Shown here: positions 36,707 to 45,690 of the stretch, in pieces
How positions within the stretch are numbered: the stretch's first letter is position 1
Layout: the number at the start of each line of letters is the position of its first letter
Source of the DNA: Candidatus Methylopumilus universalis
GTDB taxonomy: Bacteria; Pseudomonadota; Gammaproteobacteria; Burkholderiales; Methylophilaceae
Assembly: GCA_945883335.1 (NCBI GenBank)
Contig: CAMCXI010000001.1
Location: 186,001-250,000 of the forward strand
DNA length: 64,000 bases
Reading direction: 5' to 3'
Program-made: the position numbers and the translations under genes
The notes under the pieces: model-generated
Databases searched by the model: none
What the model was told of the DNA's origin: nothing
Seen by the model: the letters and a program-made list of their open reading frames with translations, nothing else

Positions 36707-37897
36707 ATGAGCCAGCATCAACACCCGCATCAACACGCCCATGCACATCAGTTACCGTTTGATGACCCAAGTCGCTATGCGCTTGCAAATCGATGTACGT
36801 GGACTAGTGTATTTGTGAATATTGTGCTCACGATCACCCAAGTAGTCGCAGGGATATTTTCACACTCTCAGTCTCTTATCGCGGATGGCGTGCATTCGCT
36901 CTCGGATTTAATTTCCGATTTTTTGGTATTAATCGCAAGCCACCATAGCAAAACGCCCGCTGATGATGACCATCCTTATGGGCATGGTCGTATTGAAACT
37001 GCGGCCTCCTTGGTGTTGGGCGCGATTCTTGTGCTGACTGGTATTGGTATTATGTACGGCGCCGCGATTAAATTAGAAAACATTGGTAACTTGCCACCTG
37101 TGACATCTTTAGCTTTGTGGACGGCTGGCTTAGCGCTCATTGCTAAAGAGGGTTTGTTCCGATATATGCTTCACGTCGGCGAACAATTAAGATCACCTAT
37201 GTTGATTGCAAATGCTTGGCATGCAAGGTCTGATGCAGCTTCATCATTGGTCGTTGCCATTGGTATTGCCGCCAATATGATGGGCTTTATCTATGCTGAT
37301 GCTTTAGCTGCGATTGTGGTTGGCTTTATGATTGTACGTATGGGGTTTGTGTTTGTTTGGGAAGCCTTTCAAGAGTTGATTGATGCTGGGCTTTCATTCG
37401 AAGAAGTCGCAAGTATTCGCCAAACCCTGATGGATACTCAAGGCGTTGAAAATGTGCATGAGTTAAGAACCAGAAAGATGGCACATCGCGTGCTAGTCGA
37501 TGCACATATTCTTGTGGACTCTAAAATTAGTGTGTCAGAGGGACATAGCATTGCTGAAAGAGCTCGCAAGCGCGTGATTGATAGTCATGAGTCAGTCAAC
37601 GATGTCTTGGTGCATGTAGACACGGAAGATGATGGCGCCGATGGTGATGATATTAAAATCGACTTGCCAAGTCGCGATGAGTTAACTAAAGCATTATCAG
37701 CCATCCTTGAAGGATTGCCCGCGCCAGAACAAGTCACTTTTCATTACTTGGCTGGCAAAGTAGAGGCCGATGTTTTAATGCCCCATGAAGGGCTTAAAAC
37801 CAAAGCGGCCATTACCAAAGCACATCAGTTAATCGCGGATAGATTAACTAGCCATGTTTATTTTAGCCAAGTCAGGCTTGCGGCTAAGTTAGATTAA
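36707..37897 (+). CDS. Cation diffusion facilitator (CDF) transporter with His-rich start and extended C-terminus
   Basis: This protein of about 396 residues exports divalent metals such as Zn, Co, Fe or Mn. The N-terminus is His-rich (seven His within HQHPHQHAHAHQ and neighbours). The core has six helices with the metal-site pattern SLIADGVHSLSDLISD and HPYGHGRIE, then NAWHARSDAASS. After a normal ZT-dimer domain (about 215-300) an extra ~80 residues form what may be a second ferredoxin-like domain. A TTG three bases upstream is also possible as start. Confidence 0.88.
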   Translation: MSQHQHPHQHAHAHQLPFDDPSRYALANRCTWTSVFVNIVLTITQVVAGIFSHSQSLIADGVHSLSDLISDFLVLIASHHSKTPADDDHPYGHGRIETAASLVLGAILVLTGIGIMYGAAIKLENIGNLPPVTSLALWTAGLALIAKEGLFRYMLHVGEQLRSPMLIANAWHARSDAASSLVVAIGIAANMMGFIYADALAAIVVGFMIVRMGFVFVWEAFQELIDAGLSFEEVASIRQTLMDTQGVENVHELRTRKMAHRVLVDAHILVDSKISVSEGHSIAERARKRVIDSHESVNDVLVHVDTEDDGADGDDIKIDLPSRDELTKALSAILEGLPAPEQVTFHYLAGKVEADVLMPHEGLKTKAAITKAHQLIADRLTSHVYFSQVRLAAKLD

Positions 37898-39421
37898 TCA
37901 GTAGTGACTTCGGGCGCTTGATGCCACGCTAGGCTTCAAATCAAAGGCGATGCAAATTCGCTCTTCGCTAGAAGTGAATGGAATCGTTCTATGGAATAGC
38001 GATGATGGAAATAGCACGATTTCTCCAACTTTCGGCATCACTGAGCCCACTGGGAACTTGTTGTGCTTTTGTGGGTAATCGTCACCATGCACGCCATATT
38101 CAAAAGCGCCTTCGTCGGGACTCTTTTTGTCGGATGGCATAGCGAGATACACTGCACCACTTATCCAGCCGATTTCATGTATATGGGGGTCTAAATGCCC
38201 ACCTTGGCGCATTTTTACAAACCAAGAGCTGGTGAATTCTAATTCATCGGGGAAAGATTTAATCAATTCACAATCGGCACCTGCAAATTGATGTTGGTAG
38301 TTTTTAAATTCTTTCTTAACTAAATCAGCTAAGGTACTAAAAGAAGCTTCTGACCGCTTAAACAAATTGCCTGCGGATTGTTTGCCATTGTGCAACATGC
38401 CTTGCACCCGCTCTGCAATCTCCGCATTGTTAATGTCGTTGAGTAAGGCCTTTAATAGCGGGCTGTCGGGTTCGGAAAGTTCAGGAATCGCCGCGTTATA
38501 AACAAAATCAAATCCCTTTTTGCAAAAGTTGTAAGGATCTTCGACACCGAAGTTAATCGCGTAGTGCGTTGAAAGGGTCGCGAGGAATGGCGCTGTGTGC
38601 AGCTCGCTTTTCACAATCTGATCTAGCTTTGCTTTAAAAGCATCAAAGCGTTCGGCCTTGTATAAGCAATACATACTGCGCTCTTGCCAATCATCCAGTT
38701 GGCTTCGTTCAAAGTGCGGGATAGCCTCATCATAACGTTTGGCAAGATACAAAAACTCAGCCAAGTTGTAATTGGCGCTCGCGTGGTTTGGATTAAGTGC
38801 CAAAGCATTTTGATAGCTAGCGATAGCCTCTTGCATATTGCCTTGGTCGCGAAGGGTTTCACCCAAGTTGTTGTGCGCATCTGCATAATTTGGAAATAAG
38901 ATAATTGCTTGTCGGTAGCTCTTAATAGCGTCTTCTAATTTTCCTTGATCACGTAAGGCAGTGCCAAGATTAAAATGGCCGCGTGCATCTTGGGGATTGA
39001 TGGAAAGGGCTTTTCGATAACTCGCGACGGCTTCTTCTAATTTTCCTTGCTTTTGAAGCAGCGTACCTAAGTTGCCATAAGCCTCAAAGAATTTAGGCTG
39101 TATCGCAATGGCCTTGCGGTAGCTTGCGGCGGCCTCAGTTAATTGGCCTACATTAGTGAGGGCAATCCCAAGATTAAAGTGCAAATCGGGCATGTTGGAT
39201 TGTAATTTAAGGGCGCTTCGATAACTATTGATGGCGCCTTCGTATTGGCCAAGCCCATCTAAGGCGATACCTAATACATTGTGCAAAATAAAGGTGTTTG
39301 GATATTTCGCCAATAAAGACTTTGCCATATTGGCTGCATTTGCAAGCTGCCCGGCATTCAGCACATTGAGTAGGGGTTGAATTTCGTGCTGGCTAGGTTG
39401 TTTATTTGATTGGGTGGCCAT
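37898..39421 (-). CDS. TPR protein with C-terminal 2OG-Fe(II) oxygenase-like domain
   Basis: This 507-residue protein carries at least seven TPR units (residues about 10-255), of the form A-I-x-S-Y-R-x-A-L-x-L-x-P. The C-terminal third has the double-stranded helix pattern of putative 2OG-Fe(II) oxygenases: GGHLDPHIHEIGWISGAVYL and a second histidine in LFPSSLFHRTIPF, with an arginine in SSEERICIAFD. It would hydroxylate a protein or small molecule held by the TPR. The target is unknown. Its end meets the CDF gene with no gap. Confidence 0.82.
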   Translation of the reverse strand: MATQSNKQPSQHEIQPLLNVLNAGQLANAANMAKSLLAKYPNTFILHNVLGIALDGLGQYEGAINSYRSALKLQSNMPDLHFNLGIALTNVGQLTEAAASYRKAIAIQPKFFEAYGNLGTLLQKQGKLEEAVASYRKALSINPQDARGHFNLGTALRDQGKLEDAIKSYRQAIILFPNYADAHNNLGETLRDQGNMQEAIASYQNALALNPNHASANYNLAEFLYLAKRYDEAIPHFERSQLDDWQERSMYCLYKAERFDAFKAKLDQIVKSELHTAPFLATLSTHYAINFGVEDPYNFCKKGFDFVYNAAIPELSEPDSPLLKALLNDINNAEIAERVQGMLHNGKQSAGNLFKRSEASFSTLADLVKKEFKNYQHQFAGADCELIKSFPDELEFTSSWFVKMRQGGHLDPHIHEIGWISGAVYLAMPSDKKSPDEGAFEYGVHGDDYPQKHNKFPVGSVMPKVGEIVLFPSSLFHRTIPFTSSEERICIAFDLKPSVASSARSHY

Positions 39422-39435
39422 GATTTAAGTCTAAA

Positions 39436-40719
39436 TTACGGTTGAGTTTGTTGGCTATTTTTCAATTGTAGCGCCATGTGCTTCAAAAAGCGCATGGCCA
39501 CTTTTGGTTCGTTCAAAATAAGCGTTTGGATATTATTAGCATTAATCACAATAATATCGCAAAAATCTGAGTCCACCACTGCATCAGCAATACGAACGCT
39601 ATCGCCTAGAATAGCCATTTCGCCGAAGAAGTCGCCTGCCGTGAGGTGTCTCACTAATCTGTTTTCATAGGCCAGCTTCACATTGCCATACGCAATGTAA
39701 TATAAATCTCTGCCCTCGTCGCCAATATTGAAGACCACTTCTCCGCACTGGTAGATGCACCCATGGCGTGACATCACCTTAGCAATGAAGTTAGGGTTCT
39801 TTCTGACAGCCTCGTTAAACAAGCCTCTTAATAAAAGCGTGTCACGCTTTTCAAGCGTAGAGATTAGTTCAGTGCCAAATAAAAAGATGGCAAATGTGTA
39901 ATACAGCCAGGCAAGTGAGATAAACACGTTTTTCATCCCGCCAAATACCGCACCGTAAGTGTGATTGACTGAGAGTACTTCACTAAACAATGGGCGCATT
40001 GCCATCCATAAGAGTGCAGTCATCATTGAGCCGGTCAGGATGGTTTTAAAGGAAGCATTAATTGGCAGGAAAGCCCGATAAAACAAGCTCAGTAATATCG
40101 TGACAATCATCAATGTGCCAGCGCTATCTGTTAGGTTGGCATGTGCAAACGACAGTCCAAGAAGCTGAGAGACTTGCGCAAGCAATAAATCAAAAAAGGT
40201 AAACATAAAGAATACAAATAAGATGCCAATCACTGACAAAATATCTTGGATAGATTTACGGATAAATGAAGGGTGCTCGGTGATTGCAAAAATGGTTTCA
40301 AAGGCTGAGCGCAAAGTACTTGCTAGCGGAATAGCAAACCAAAATAGCGCAATCGTACCTAAGGTGCTCCATGCAGTTTTATGTTCGGCTACTTTGTGGA
40401 TCTCAAGCATAATTCTGCGGCTCAGTTTTGGTTCGAGTGAGCTGGTGATGCTCGCCAGATTAACGACAGCAGTATGCGATGAAAAAACCAGGTGAGACAA
40501 AAAGAAAAACATTAACAGCGCCATTGGAATGATGGCAATCATCGCGTAAAACGAGAGCGATGCCGATATTCCCCAGCCGTTGTGTAATTTAAATGCGCTA
40601 AAGGTTTCTCGCATGACAAACAAGGGCGTGTCATAGCGAAGTTTAGCCATACGTGCTTTTGGTTTTGCAATCGCAGGGTGATCGCTAAAGTGATGGGTTG
40701 ATTTAGATTGAATCGACAA
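39436..40719 (-). CDS. YihY/BrkB family membrane protein fused to a cyclic nucleotide-binding domain
   Basis: This 427-residue protein starts with TTG after a weak AGAG site. Residues about 35-305 match the YihY/BrkB (formerly RNase BN) family with six helices (FKLHNGWGISASLSFYAM, WLYYTFAIFLFGTELIS). Residues about 320-425 are a CNB domain: GEVVFNIGDEGRDLYYIAYG and AGDFFGEMAILGDSVRIADA, the phosphate-binding cassette with G-E-x-A-x-L. The fusion suggests a membrane protein gated by, or sensing, a cyclic nucleotide or another ligand. The transported species, if any, is unknown. Confidence 0.85.
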   Translation of the reverse strand: MSIQSKSTHHFSDHPAIAKPKARMAKLRYDTPLFVMRETFSAFKLHNGWGISASLSFYAMIAIIPMALLMFFFLSHLVFSSHTAVVNLASITSSLEPKLSRRIMLEIHKVAEHKTAWSTLGTIALFWFAIPLASTLRSAFETIFAITEHPSFIRKSIQDILSVIGILFVFFMFTFFDLLLAQVSQLLGLSFAHANLTDSAGTLMIVTILLSLFYRAFLPINASFKTILTGSMMTALLWMAMRPLFSEVLSVNHTYGAVFGGMKNVFISLAWLYYTFAIFLFGTELISTLEKRDTLLLRGLFNEAVRKNPNFIAKVMSRHGCIYQCGEVVFNIGDEGRDLYYIAYGNVKLAYENRLVRHLTAGDFFGEMAILGDSVRIADAVVDSDFCDIIVINANNIQTLILNEPKVAMRFLKHMALQLKNSQQTQP

Positions 40720-40745
40720 AATAGATACTCTATATATTGGCTGTG

Positions 40746-41723
40746 TTATTGATGTGAAATTCTAAAGGCTTCGGTCGCTTCAATTAATGCGGATGTTATG
40801 CCAGTTTCCATCGCAGAATGCCCTGCATCAGGAATAATTGATAATGTTGCGTGCGGCATGGCTTTTTTTAATTCCCAAGCACTGATTGGTGGGCAAACCA
40901 TATCATAGCGACCTTGAATAATGGTAGTCGGGATGTGGGATAGCGATTTAGCTTCCGCAAGCAAATCGCGGTGACCCACAAAGCATTGATTTAAGATGTA
41001 ATGAATTTGAACGCGTGCTCGTGCAATCTCAATGTCAACCAGAGTGGTGTTATTTGAGCTATTGACTCTCGGTAATAATGATATGATGCTACTTTCAAAA
41101 GCGGTCCAAGTTGTGGCTGCTGGGCCAGCAATACCCATGTCTTCTGAAAACACTCGCGATCCGTATGCCTTGAGCGGGTCTGATCGTTCATCGTTGGGTA
41201 AAAAGGTGAGGAGTTTTTCCCAGCTATCAGGATAAAAGCTTTTCACTTCCCCCAAGAACCATTCAAGTTCGCTTGGTCTACCTAAAAAGATACCGCGCAG
41301 AATTAAACCGGTGACTGAGTCTGGATGGGCGATTGCATAAGCCAGAGCAAGCGTACTGCCCCAAGAACCACCAAATACTAGCCACTCTTTAATGCCTAAA
41401 TGATGCTTGAGTTTTTCAATGTCGCTCACAAGCGCGTTGGTATCATTGTCTTCGGTGCAGCCCAGTGGAGTGCTCTTACCGCAGCCGCGTTGATCAAGCA
41501 GAATAATGCGATAAAAGCTGGGGTCAAAAAAGCGCCTTTGGGATGGGTTACAACCACTGCCTGGGCCGCCATGTAAAAAAACAACGGGATAGCCGTCTGG
41601 ATTTCCGCACTCTTCGTAATAAATGGCATGTTTTTGGGAGACAATGAACTTTTCAGAATGAAATATTGCGATTTCTGGGAATAAGTTTAACGGCGTTGAT
41701 TGCATGAGATTGGATGCTTTCAT
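40746..41723 (-). CDS. pip: Proline iminopeptidase
   Basis: This alpha/beta-hydrolase cleaves N-terminal proline from peptides. It shows the family start NLFPEIAIFHSEKFIVS, VVFLHGGPGSGCNPSQRRFFDP, LLDQRGCGKSTP and the nucleophile elbow VFGGSWGSTLALAYA. The closing histidine is in PDAGHSAME. The frame is open to 41789, but ATG 41723 or 41705 fits the family; about 325 residues result. It is divergent from xoxF. Confidence 0.92.
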   Translation of the reverse strand: MKASNLMQSTPLNLFPEIAIFHSEKFIVSQKHAIYYEECGNPDGYPVVFLHGGPGSGCNPSQRRFFDPSFYRIILLDQRGCGKSTPLGCTEDNDTNALVSDIEKLKHHLGIKEWLVFGGSWGSTLALAYAIAHPDSVTGLILRGIFLGRPSELEWFLGEVKSFYPDSWEKLLTFLPNDERSDPLKAYGSRVFSEDMGIAGPAATTWTAFESSIISLLPRVNSSNNTTLVDIEIARARVQIHYILNQCFVGHRDLLAEAKSLSHIPTTIIQGRYDMVCPPISAWELKKAMPHATLSIIPDAGHSAMETGITSALIEATEAFRISHQ

Positions 41724-41818
41724 ATTGATTATCTTGATTAATTTTGGATATGATACCATCGTAAAAATTGATGAAATATATTTTTTCAATGAAATGTAAA
41801 TAAATTGTTAACAAACTA

Positions 41819-41847
41819 TTGCAAATCATTTTGGCCTGTTCTAATAT
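41819..41847 (+). promoter_or_regulatory. Sigma-70 promoter upstream of xoxF
   Basis: TTGCAA (41819-41824) and TAATAT (41842-41847) are 17 bp apart. Start of transcription near 41854 would give a leader of about 130 bases. Confidence 0.65.
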
Positions 41848-41866
41848 CTCAATGCGCCCACATTAG

Positions 41867-41928
41867 GTGAGGCGAAAGTGACGGATTAAAAAGTGAGGAC
41901 AATCACATAATATAAATGTGAGCCTCGC
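41867..41928 (+). promoter_or_regulatory. Structured xoxF leader with two mutually exclusive stems
   Basis: GTGAGG occurs twice, at 41867-41872 and 41893-41898. Either copy can pair with GCCTCGC (41922-41928). When the second copy pairs, TCACAT (41903-41908) and ATGTGA (41916-41921) extend the hairpin. This could be an RNA switch or an operator with dyad symmetry; no named family is recognised. Confidence 0.45.
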
Positions 41929-41985
41929 AATTTAAAAAGTCATCTTGTAGTTAACCCTTAGTAATTACCACTTTGGAGATTTAAA

Positions 41986-43863
41986 ATGAAGATGAGTAAA
42001 ATCAATCTAGCTCTAGGTCTAGTAGTTGGTGCATCATTGGCTATGCCAATGGTAGCTTCAGCTGCAGCTGATCAAGAAGCTGCAATGAAAGATGCTAACA
42101 ACTGGGCACATCCACGTGGCCAACACAATAACCAAGGTTATTCAGCATTAGCACAAATCAACAAGGGCAACGTTAAAAACGTTAAAGCTGCTTGGACATT
42201 CGCTACTGGTGTAAACCGTGGTCATGAAGGTTCACCAGTTGTTGTTGGTAACATGATGTATGTACATACAGCATTCCCAAACAACATCTACGCTCTTGAT
42301 TTGAACGACAATCAAAAAATCGTTTGGTCATATTTCCCTAAACAAGACCCATCAGTTCAAGCAGTTCTTTGCTGCGACAACGTTTCACGTGGTCTAGGTT
42401 ACGGTGATGGCAAGATTTTCTTGAACCAAAACGATGGTACTTTAGTTGCTCTTGATGCTAAGACAGGTAAAAAAGTTTGGGATGTTAAGAACGTTGATCC
42501 AAAAGTTGGCGCTACTAACACAAACGCTGCTCACGTAATCAAGGACAAAGTTTTAGTTGGTTGTTCTGGTGCTGAGTTCGGTGTTCGTTGCTTCATGGCA
42601 GCTTACAACATCAAAGACGGTTCATTAGCTTGGAAAGCATACTCAACAGGTCCAGATTCAGAAATGTTGATCGGTGCTGACTTCAATAAAGAAAACCCAC
42701 AATATTCAGCTTTGTCAGTATACGAAGATGTTAACGGTGGTAACAAACTAGGTGGTTCTTTCAAGAAAATCGCTAACGACAAATTAAAAGTTGGTGAAAA
42801 AGACCTAGGCGTTAAAACATGGTTGAAACCACAAGCAGTTAAAGATGGTTGGCAACATGGTGGTGGTTCAGTGTGGGGTTGGTACCCATACGACGCTAAG
42901 TCAAACTTAGTGTACTACGGTACAGGTAACCCATCAGTTTGGAACCCAGACGTACGTCCAGGTGACAACAAATGGTCAATGACTGTATTTGCACGTGATG
43001 TAGATACTGGTATGGCTAAATGGGGCATGCAAATGACTCCACATGATGAGTGGGATTACGACGGTATTAACGAAGTTATCTTGTTCGACAAAGGTGGCAA
43101 AACATACGCTAACCACATGGACCGTAACGGCTTCGTTTACACATGGGAAGCTTCAAATGGTACTTTAGTTGTTGCAAACAAAGTTCACTCATTCGTGAAC
43201 TGGGCAAGCGACATCGATTTGAAAACTGGTGTGCCAAACAAGTTGGCTACAGCTTCAACTCACCAAGACTACAATGCAAAAGGCGTTTGTCCAGCTGCTT
43301 TGGGTACTAAAGATCAACAACCAGCTGCTTACAGCCCACGTACAGGTTTAATGTACATTCCATTGAACCACGTATGTATGACATACGAGCCAGTTGAGTC
43401 TAAATATGTTGCTGGTCAACCATGGGTTGGCGCTACATTGACTATGTTTGCTGGTCCAGATGGCGTAATGGGTGGTTTCACTGCTTGGGATCCAATCAAG
43501 GGTAAATCAGTTTGGTACAACAAAGAGAAATTCTCAGCATGGGGTGGTGTATTAACAACTGCTTCAGACTTAGTTTTCTACGGTACTCTTGATCGTTGGT
43601 TCAAGGCTGTTGATGCACAATCAGGTAAAGAACTTTGGAAATTCCAAGTTGGTTCTGGCGTGATTGGTAATGCATTCACATACGGTAACAAAGGTAAACA
43701 ATACGTTGGCGTGCTATCAGGTATCGGTGGCTGGGCTGGTGTTGCGATGAACCTTGGCTTAACTAACCCAACAGACGCTCTTGGCGCTGCTGGTGGTTAT
43801 GCTGAATTGACAAAATACAATGCTGCTCCAGGCGGCGGTGTATTGAACGTGTTCAGCCTATAA
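41986..43863 (+). CDS. xoxF: Lanthanide-dependent methanol dehydrogenase XoxF
   Basis: This PQQ-dependent periplasmic dehydrogenase oxidises methanol and passes electrons to cytochrome c. The 625 residues begin with a Sec signal peptide (cleavage after ASAA). An eight-bladed propeller follows, with the vicinal disulfide Cys129-Cys130 (VLCCDNVSRG). The active site reads HDEWDYDGINE, with Asp357 (catalytic base) and Asp359, the extra aspartate that coordinates a lanthanide; calcium enzymes (MxaF) have alanine there. In this family background XoxF4 is the likely clade. A GGAG site is 7 bases before the ATG. Codons are strongly biased to T- and A-ending preferred ones, as expected for a very highly expressed gene. 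Confidence 0.96.
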   Translation: MKMSKINLALGLVVGASLAMPMVASAAADQEAAMKDANNWAHPRGQHNNQGYSALAQINKGNVKNVKAAWTFATGVNRGHEGSPVVVGNMMYVHTAFPNNIYALDLNDNQKIVWSYFPKQDPSVQAVLCCDNVSRGLGYGDGKIFLNQNDGTLVALDAKTGKKVWDVKNVDPKVGATNTNAAHVIKDKVLVGCSGAEFGVRCFMAAYNIKDGSLAWKAYSTGPDSEMLIGADFNKENPQYSALSVYEDVNGGNKLGGSFKKIANDKLKVGEKDLGVKTWLKPQAVKDGWQHGGGSVWGWYPYDAKSNLVYYGTGNPSVWNPDVRPGDNKWSMTVFARDVDTGMAKWGMQMTPHDEWDYDGINEVILFDKGGKTYANHMDRNGFVYTWEASNGTLVVANKVHSFVNWASDIDLKTGVPNKLATASTHQDYNAKGVCPAALGTKDQQPAAYSPRTGLMYIPLNHVCMTYEPVESKYVAGQPWVGATLTMFAGPDGVMGGFTAWDPIKGKSVWYNKEKFSAWGGVLTTASDLVFYGTLDRWFKAVDAQSGKELWKFQVGSGVIGNAFTYGNKGKQYVGVLSGIGGWAGVAMNLGLTNPTDALGAAGGYAELTKYNAAPGGGVLNVFSL

Positions 43864-43918
43864 TTTATAGTTGAAAAACTGTAGTTATAGAACTAACCGT
43901 TAGTTAGTTTGTCATATA

Positions 43919-43947
43919 AACACCCCGCTTCGGCGGGGTGTTTTTTT
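43919..43947 (+). terminator. Strong terminator after xoxF
   Basis: CACCCCGC and GCGGGGTG pair around a TTCG tetraloop and are followed by seven T. It would cut most transcription before xoxJ. Confidence 0.95.
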
Positions 43948-43988
43948 AGTTTTAGATTTATGCAATCTAACGAATAAAGGAAGAATAA

Positions 43989-44906
43989 ATGTTAAAAAAC
44001 CTATTAATGTCTATGTTGTTGGGTAGTGTTGTTGTAAGCAACGTGCTTGCAGCAGAAATGCCGGATATCCCAGCAATTAATCCTGACGAAGGTCGGATTG
44101 GCGAAGTGCGTCGTGTGGATGATCCAACGGAATTTAAGGTATGTGCAGATCCTGACAATATGCCTTACTCAAACAGCAAACAAGAAGGTTTTGAAGACAA
44201 AATTGCTGAAGTATTAGCAAAAGAATTAGGTAAGAAGCTTTCATATCAATACGCTTATTACCGCCAAGGTTTTTTAAGAAATACACTTAATGCTAACCGT
44301 TGTGACTACGTCATGAGCACAACATCAGATAACGATTCAATGCGTACATCAGTACCTTATTACCGTTCAGGTTATGTCTTTGTTTATCGTAAAAGCAGTG
44401 GCTACAATATTACAGATTGGGATTCGGCTGATCTAAGAAAAGGGGTGATCGGCATTATTGGTCAAAGCCCACCAACACGTCCGCTTGCTGATAATAATTT
44501 AATGGCTAACGCTCGTCCATATCGCCTTCAACGCGATCTAAACTTTCCACCAAGTCAATTGATCGATGATTTAGCAAAAGGTGATATTGATGTGGCGATT
44601 GTTTGGGGTCCGATTGCTGGTTACTATGTAAAGAAATCGTCAGTGCCACTAGTGATGAATCCGATTCCTGAATACGAAGATAAAAACGTAAAAGGTAAAG
44701 AAAACTGGAACATTTCTATTGGCGTGCGTAATAAAGATAAAGCGCGAGCAGAGGAACTAAACAAAGCGCTTGCGAATCGAAAAGCTGATATCGATAAGAT
44801 CTTAGATGATTACGGTATCCCGCATTCTCCAGTCGTTACAGGTGATAGCTTGGAGAAAAAAGCACGCGAGAAATCTCAAGGTGAAAAAGTTGATAAGCCA
44901 ATTTAA
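43989..44906 (+). CDS. xoxJ: XoxJ/MxaJ-like periplasmic solute-binding protein
   Basis: This 305-residue protein has a signal peptide (cleavage near VLAAE). It belongs to the quinoprotein dehydrogenase-associated substrate-binding family, with KVCADPDNMPYSN at the start of the mature part, SYQYAYYRQGFLRNTLNA, and VAIVWGPIAGYYVKKS. XoxJ is thought to help activate XoxF or bind a partner rather than feed an ABC importer; none is adjacent. AGGAAG precedes the ATG. Confidence 0.92.
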   Translation: MLKNLLMSMLLGSVVVSNVLAAEMPDIPAINPDEGRIGEVRRVDDPTEFKVCADPDNMPYSNSKQEGFEDKIAEVLAKELGKKLSYQYAYYRQGFLRNTLNANRCDYVMSTTSDNDSMRTSVPYYRSGYVFVYRKSSGYNITDWDSADLRKGVIGIIGQSPPTRPLADNNLMANARPYRLQRDLNFPPSQLIDDLAKGDIDVAIVWGPIAGYYVKKSSVPLVMNPIPEYEDKNVKGKENWNISIGVRNKDKARAEELNKALANRKADIDKILDDYGIPHSPVVTGDSLEKKAREKSQGEKVDKPI

Positions 44907-45041
44907 CAAGGCGTGTGGTTGATAAATTCAGTCGAAAAAGTCAACCAATTTTCACTGCTTTCGTTATAGAATAACATTTCAAAATTAATTTTTTGTAATA
45001 CATAAAACACATAAGCAATTATTCGCAATTTAGGAGATGAC

Positions 45042-45572
45042 ATGTTTAGCAACAACGCAGTAAAAGCAGTTATTTTGAGTTCAGTAGTAGCTTTGGCTGG
45101 TTTATTGCCACTTCAAGCAAGTGCTGATTGCCAATTAGTATCTACAAAAGATGGCAGTCCTTTAAGCATTAAAGTGACTCCTGAAGATACACCGGAAGCT
45201 AAAGAATTTTTAGCCACTTGTGTAAACCCATATACTAAAAAAGCAGTGGCTGATGCGGATGTCGCAAAAACAGGTAAGAAGCTATTTGGCTACTGGTCAT
45301 GTACGCAATGTCACGGTGGTAACGCAGGTGGTCAAACAGGCCCAAGTATTACTGACGCAACATGGCAATATTCTAAGCACTTAACTGACAAAGGTATGTT
45401 TGAAACAATCGCTGGCGGTTCTAATGCAGGTATGCCAACTTGGCATGCGCAGCCAGCAGGTAACGATGAGTTGCTTAAAACAGATGAAATTTTACGTATT
45501 GTTGGTTGGTTACGTACTATGTATGCAGGTGGCGGTGACAAACCATGGTTGAATGAAGCTCCACAAAAGTAA
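45042..45572 (+). CDS. xoxG: XoxG-like periplasmic cytochrome c, electron acceptor of XoxF
   Basis: This 176-residue protein has a Sec signal peptide (end near QASA). The heme-binding CTQCH is at residues 87-91 and a likely axial Met lies in AGMPTWH (about 131). Pairing with xoxF and xoxJ identifies it as the electron acceptor. It has two extra cysteines (about 30 and 60). It is a paralogue of the next gene. A good AGGAG site precedes the ATG. A terminator follows. Confidence 0.9.
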   Translation: MFSNNAVKAVILSSVVALAGLLPLQASADCQLVSTKDGSPLSIKVTPEDTPEAKEFLATCVNPYTKKAVADADVAKTGKKLFGYWSCTQCHGGNAGGQTGPSITDATWQYSKHLTDKGMFETIAGGSNAGMPTWHAQPAGNDELLKTDEILRIVGWLRTMYAGGGDKPWLNEAPQK

Positions 45573-45583
45573 TATATGTGTTT

Positions 45584-45620
45584 AAAACAAAGGCTGCCTT
45601 CGGGTGGCCTTTTTTGTTTT
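45584..45620 (+). terminator. Terminator after the XoxG-like gene
   Basis: AAAACAAAGGCTGCC pairs with GGTGGCCTTTTTTGTTTT (with two G-T pairs) around TTCG. Confidence 0.88.
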
Positions 45621-45690
45621 ATGGACATTAACAAGTTGGGTTAAAATAAGTCTCCATAATAAAAATATATAAAAAATATTGGGAGGCATT

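Noticed and set aside
41986-43863. Calcium-type methanol dehydrogenase MxaF
   Set aside because: The Asp359 next to the catalytic Asp357 marks the lanthanide form, and no mxaI gene follows.
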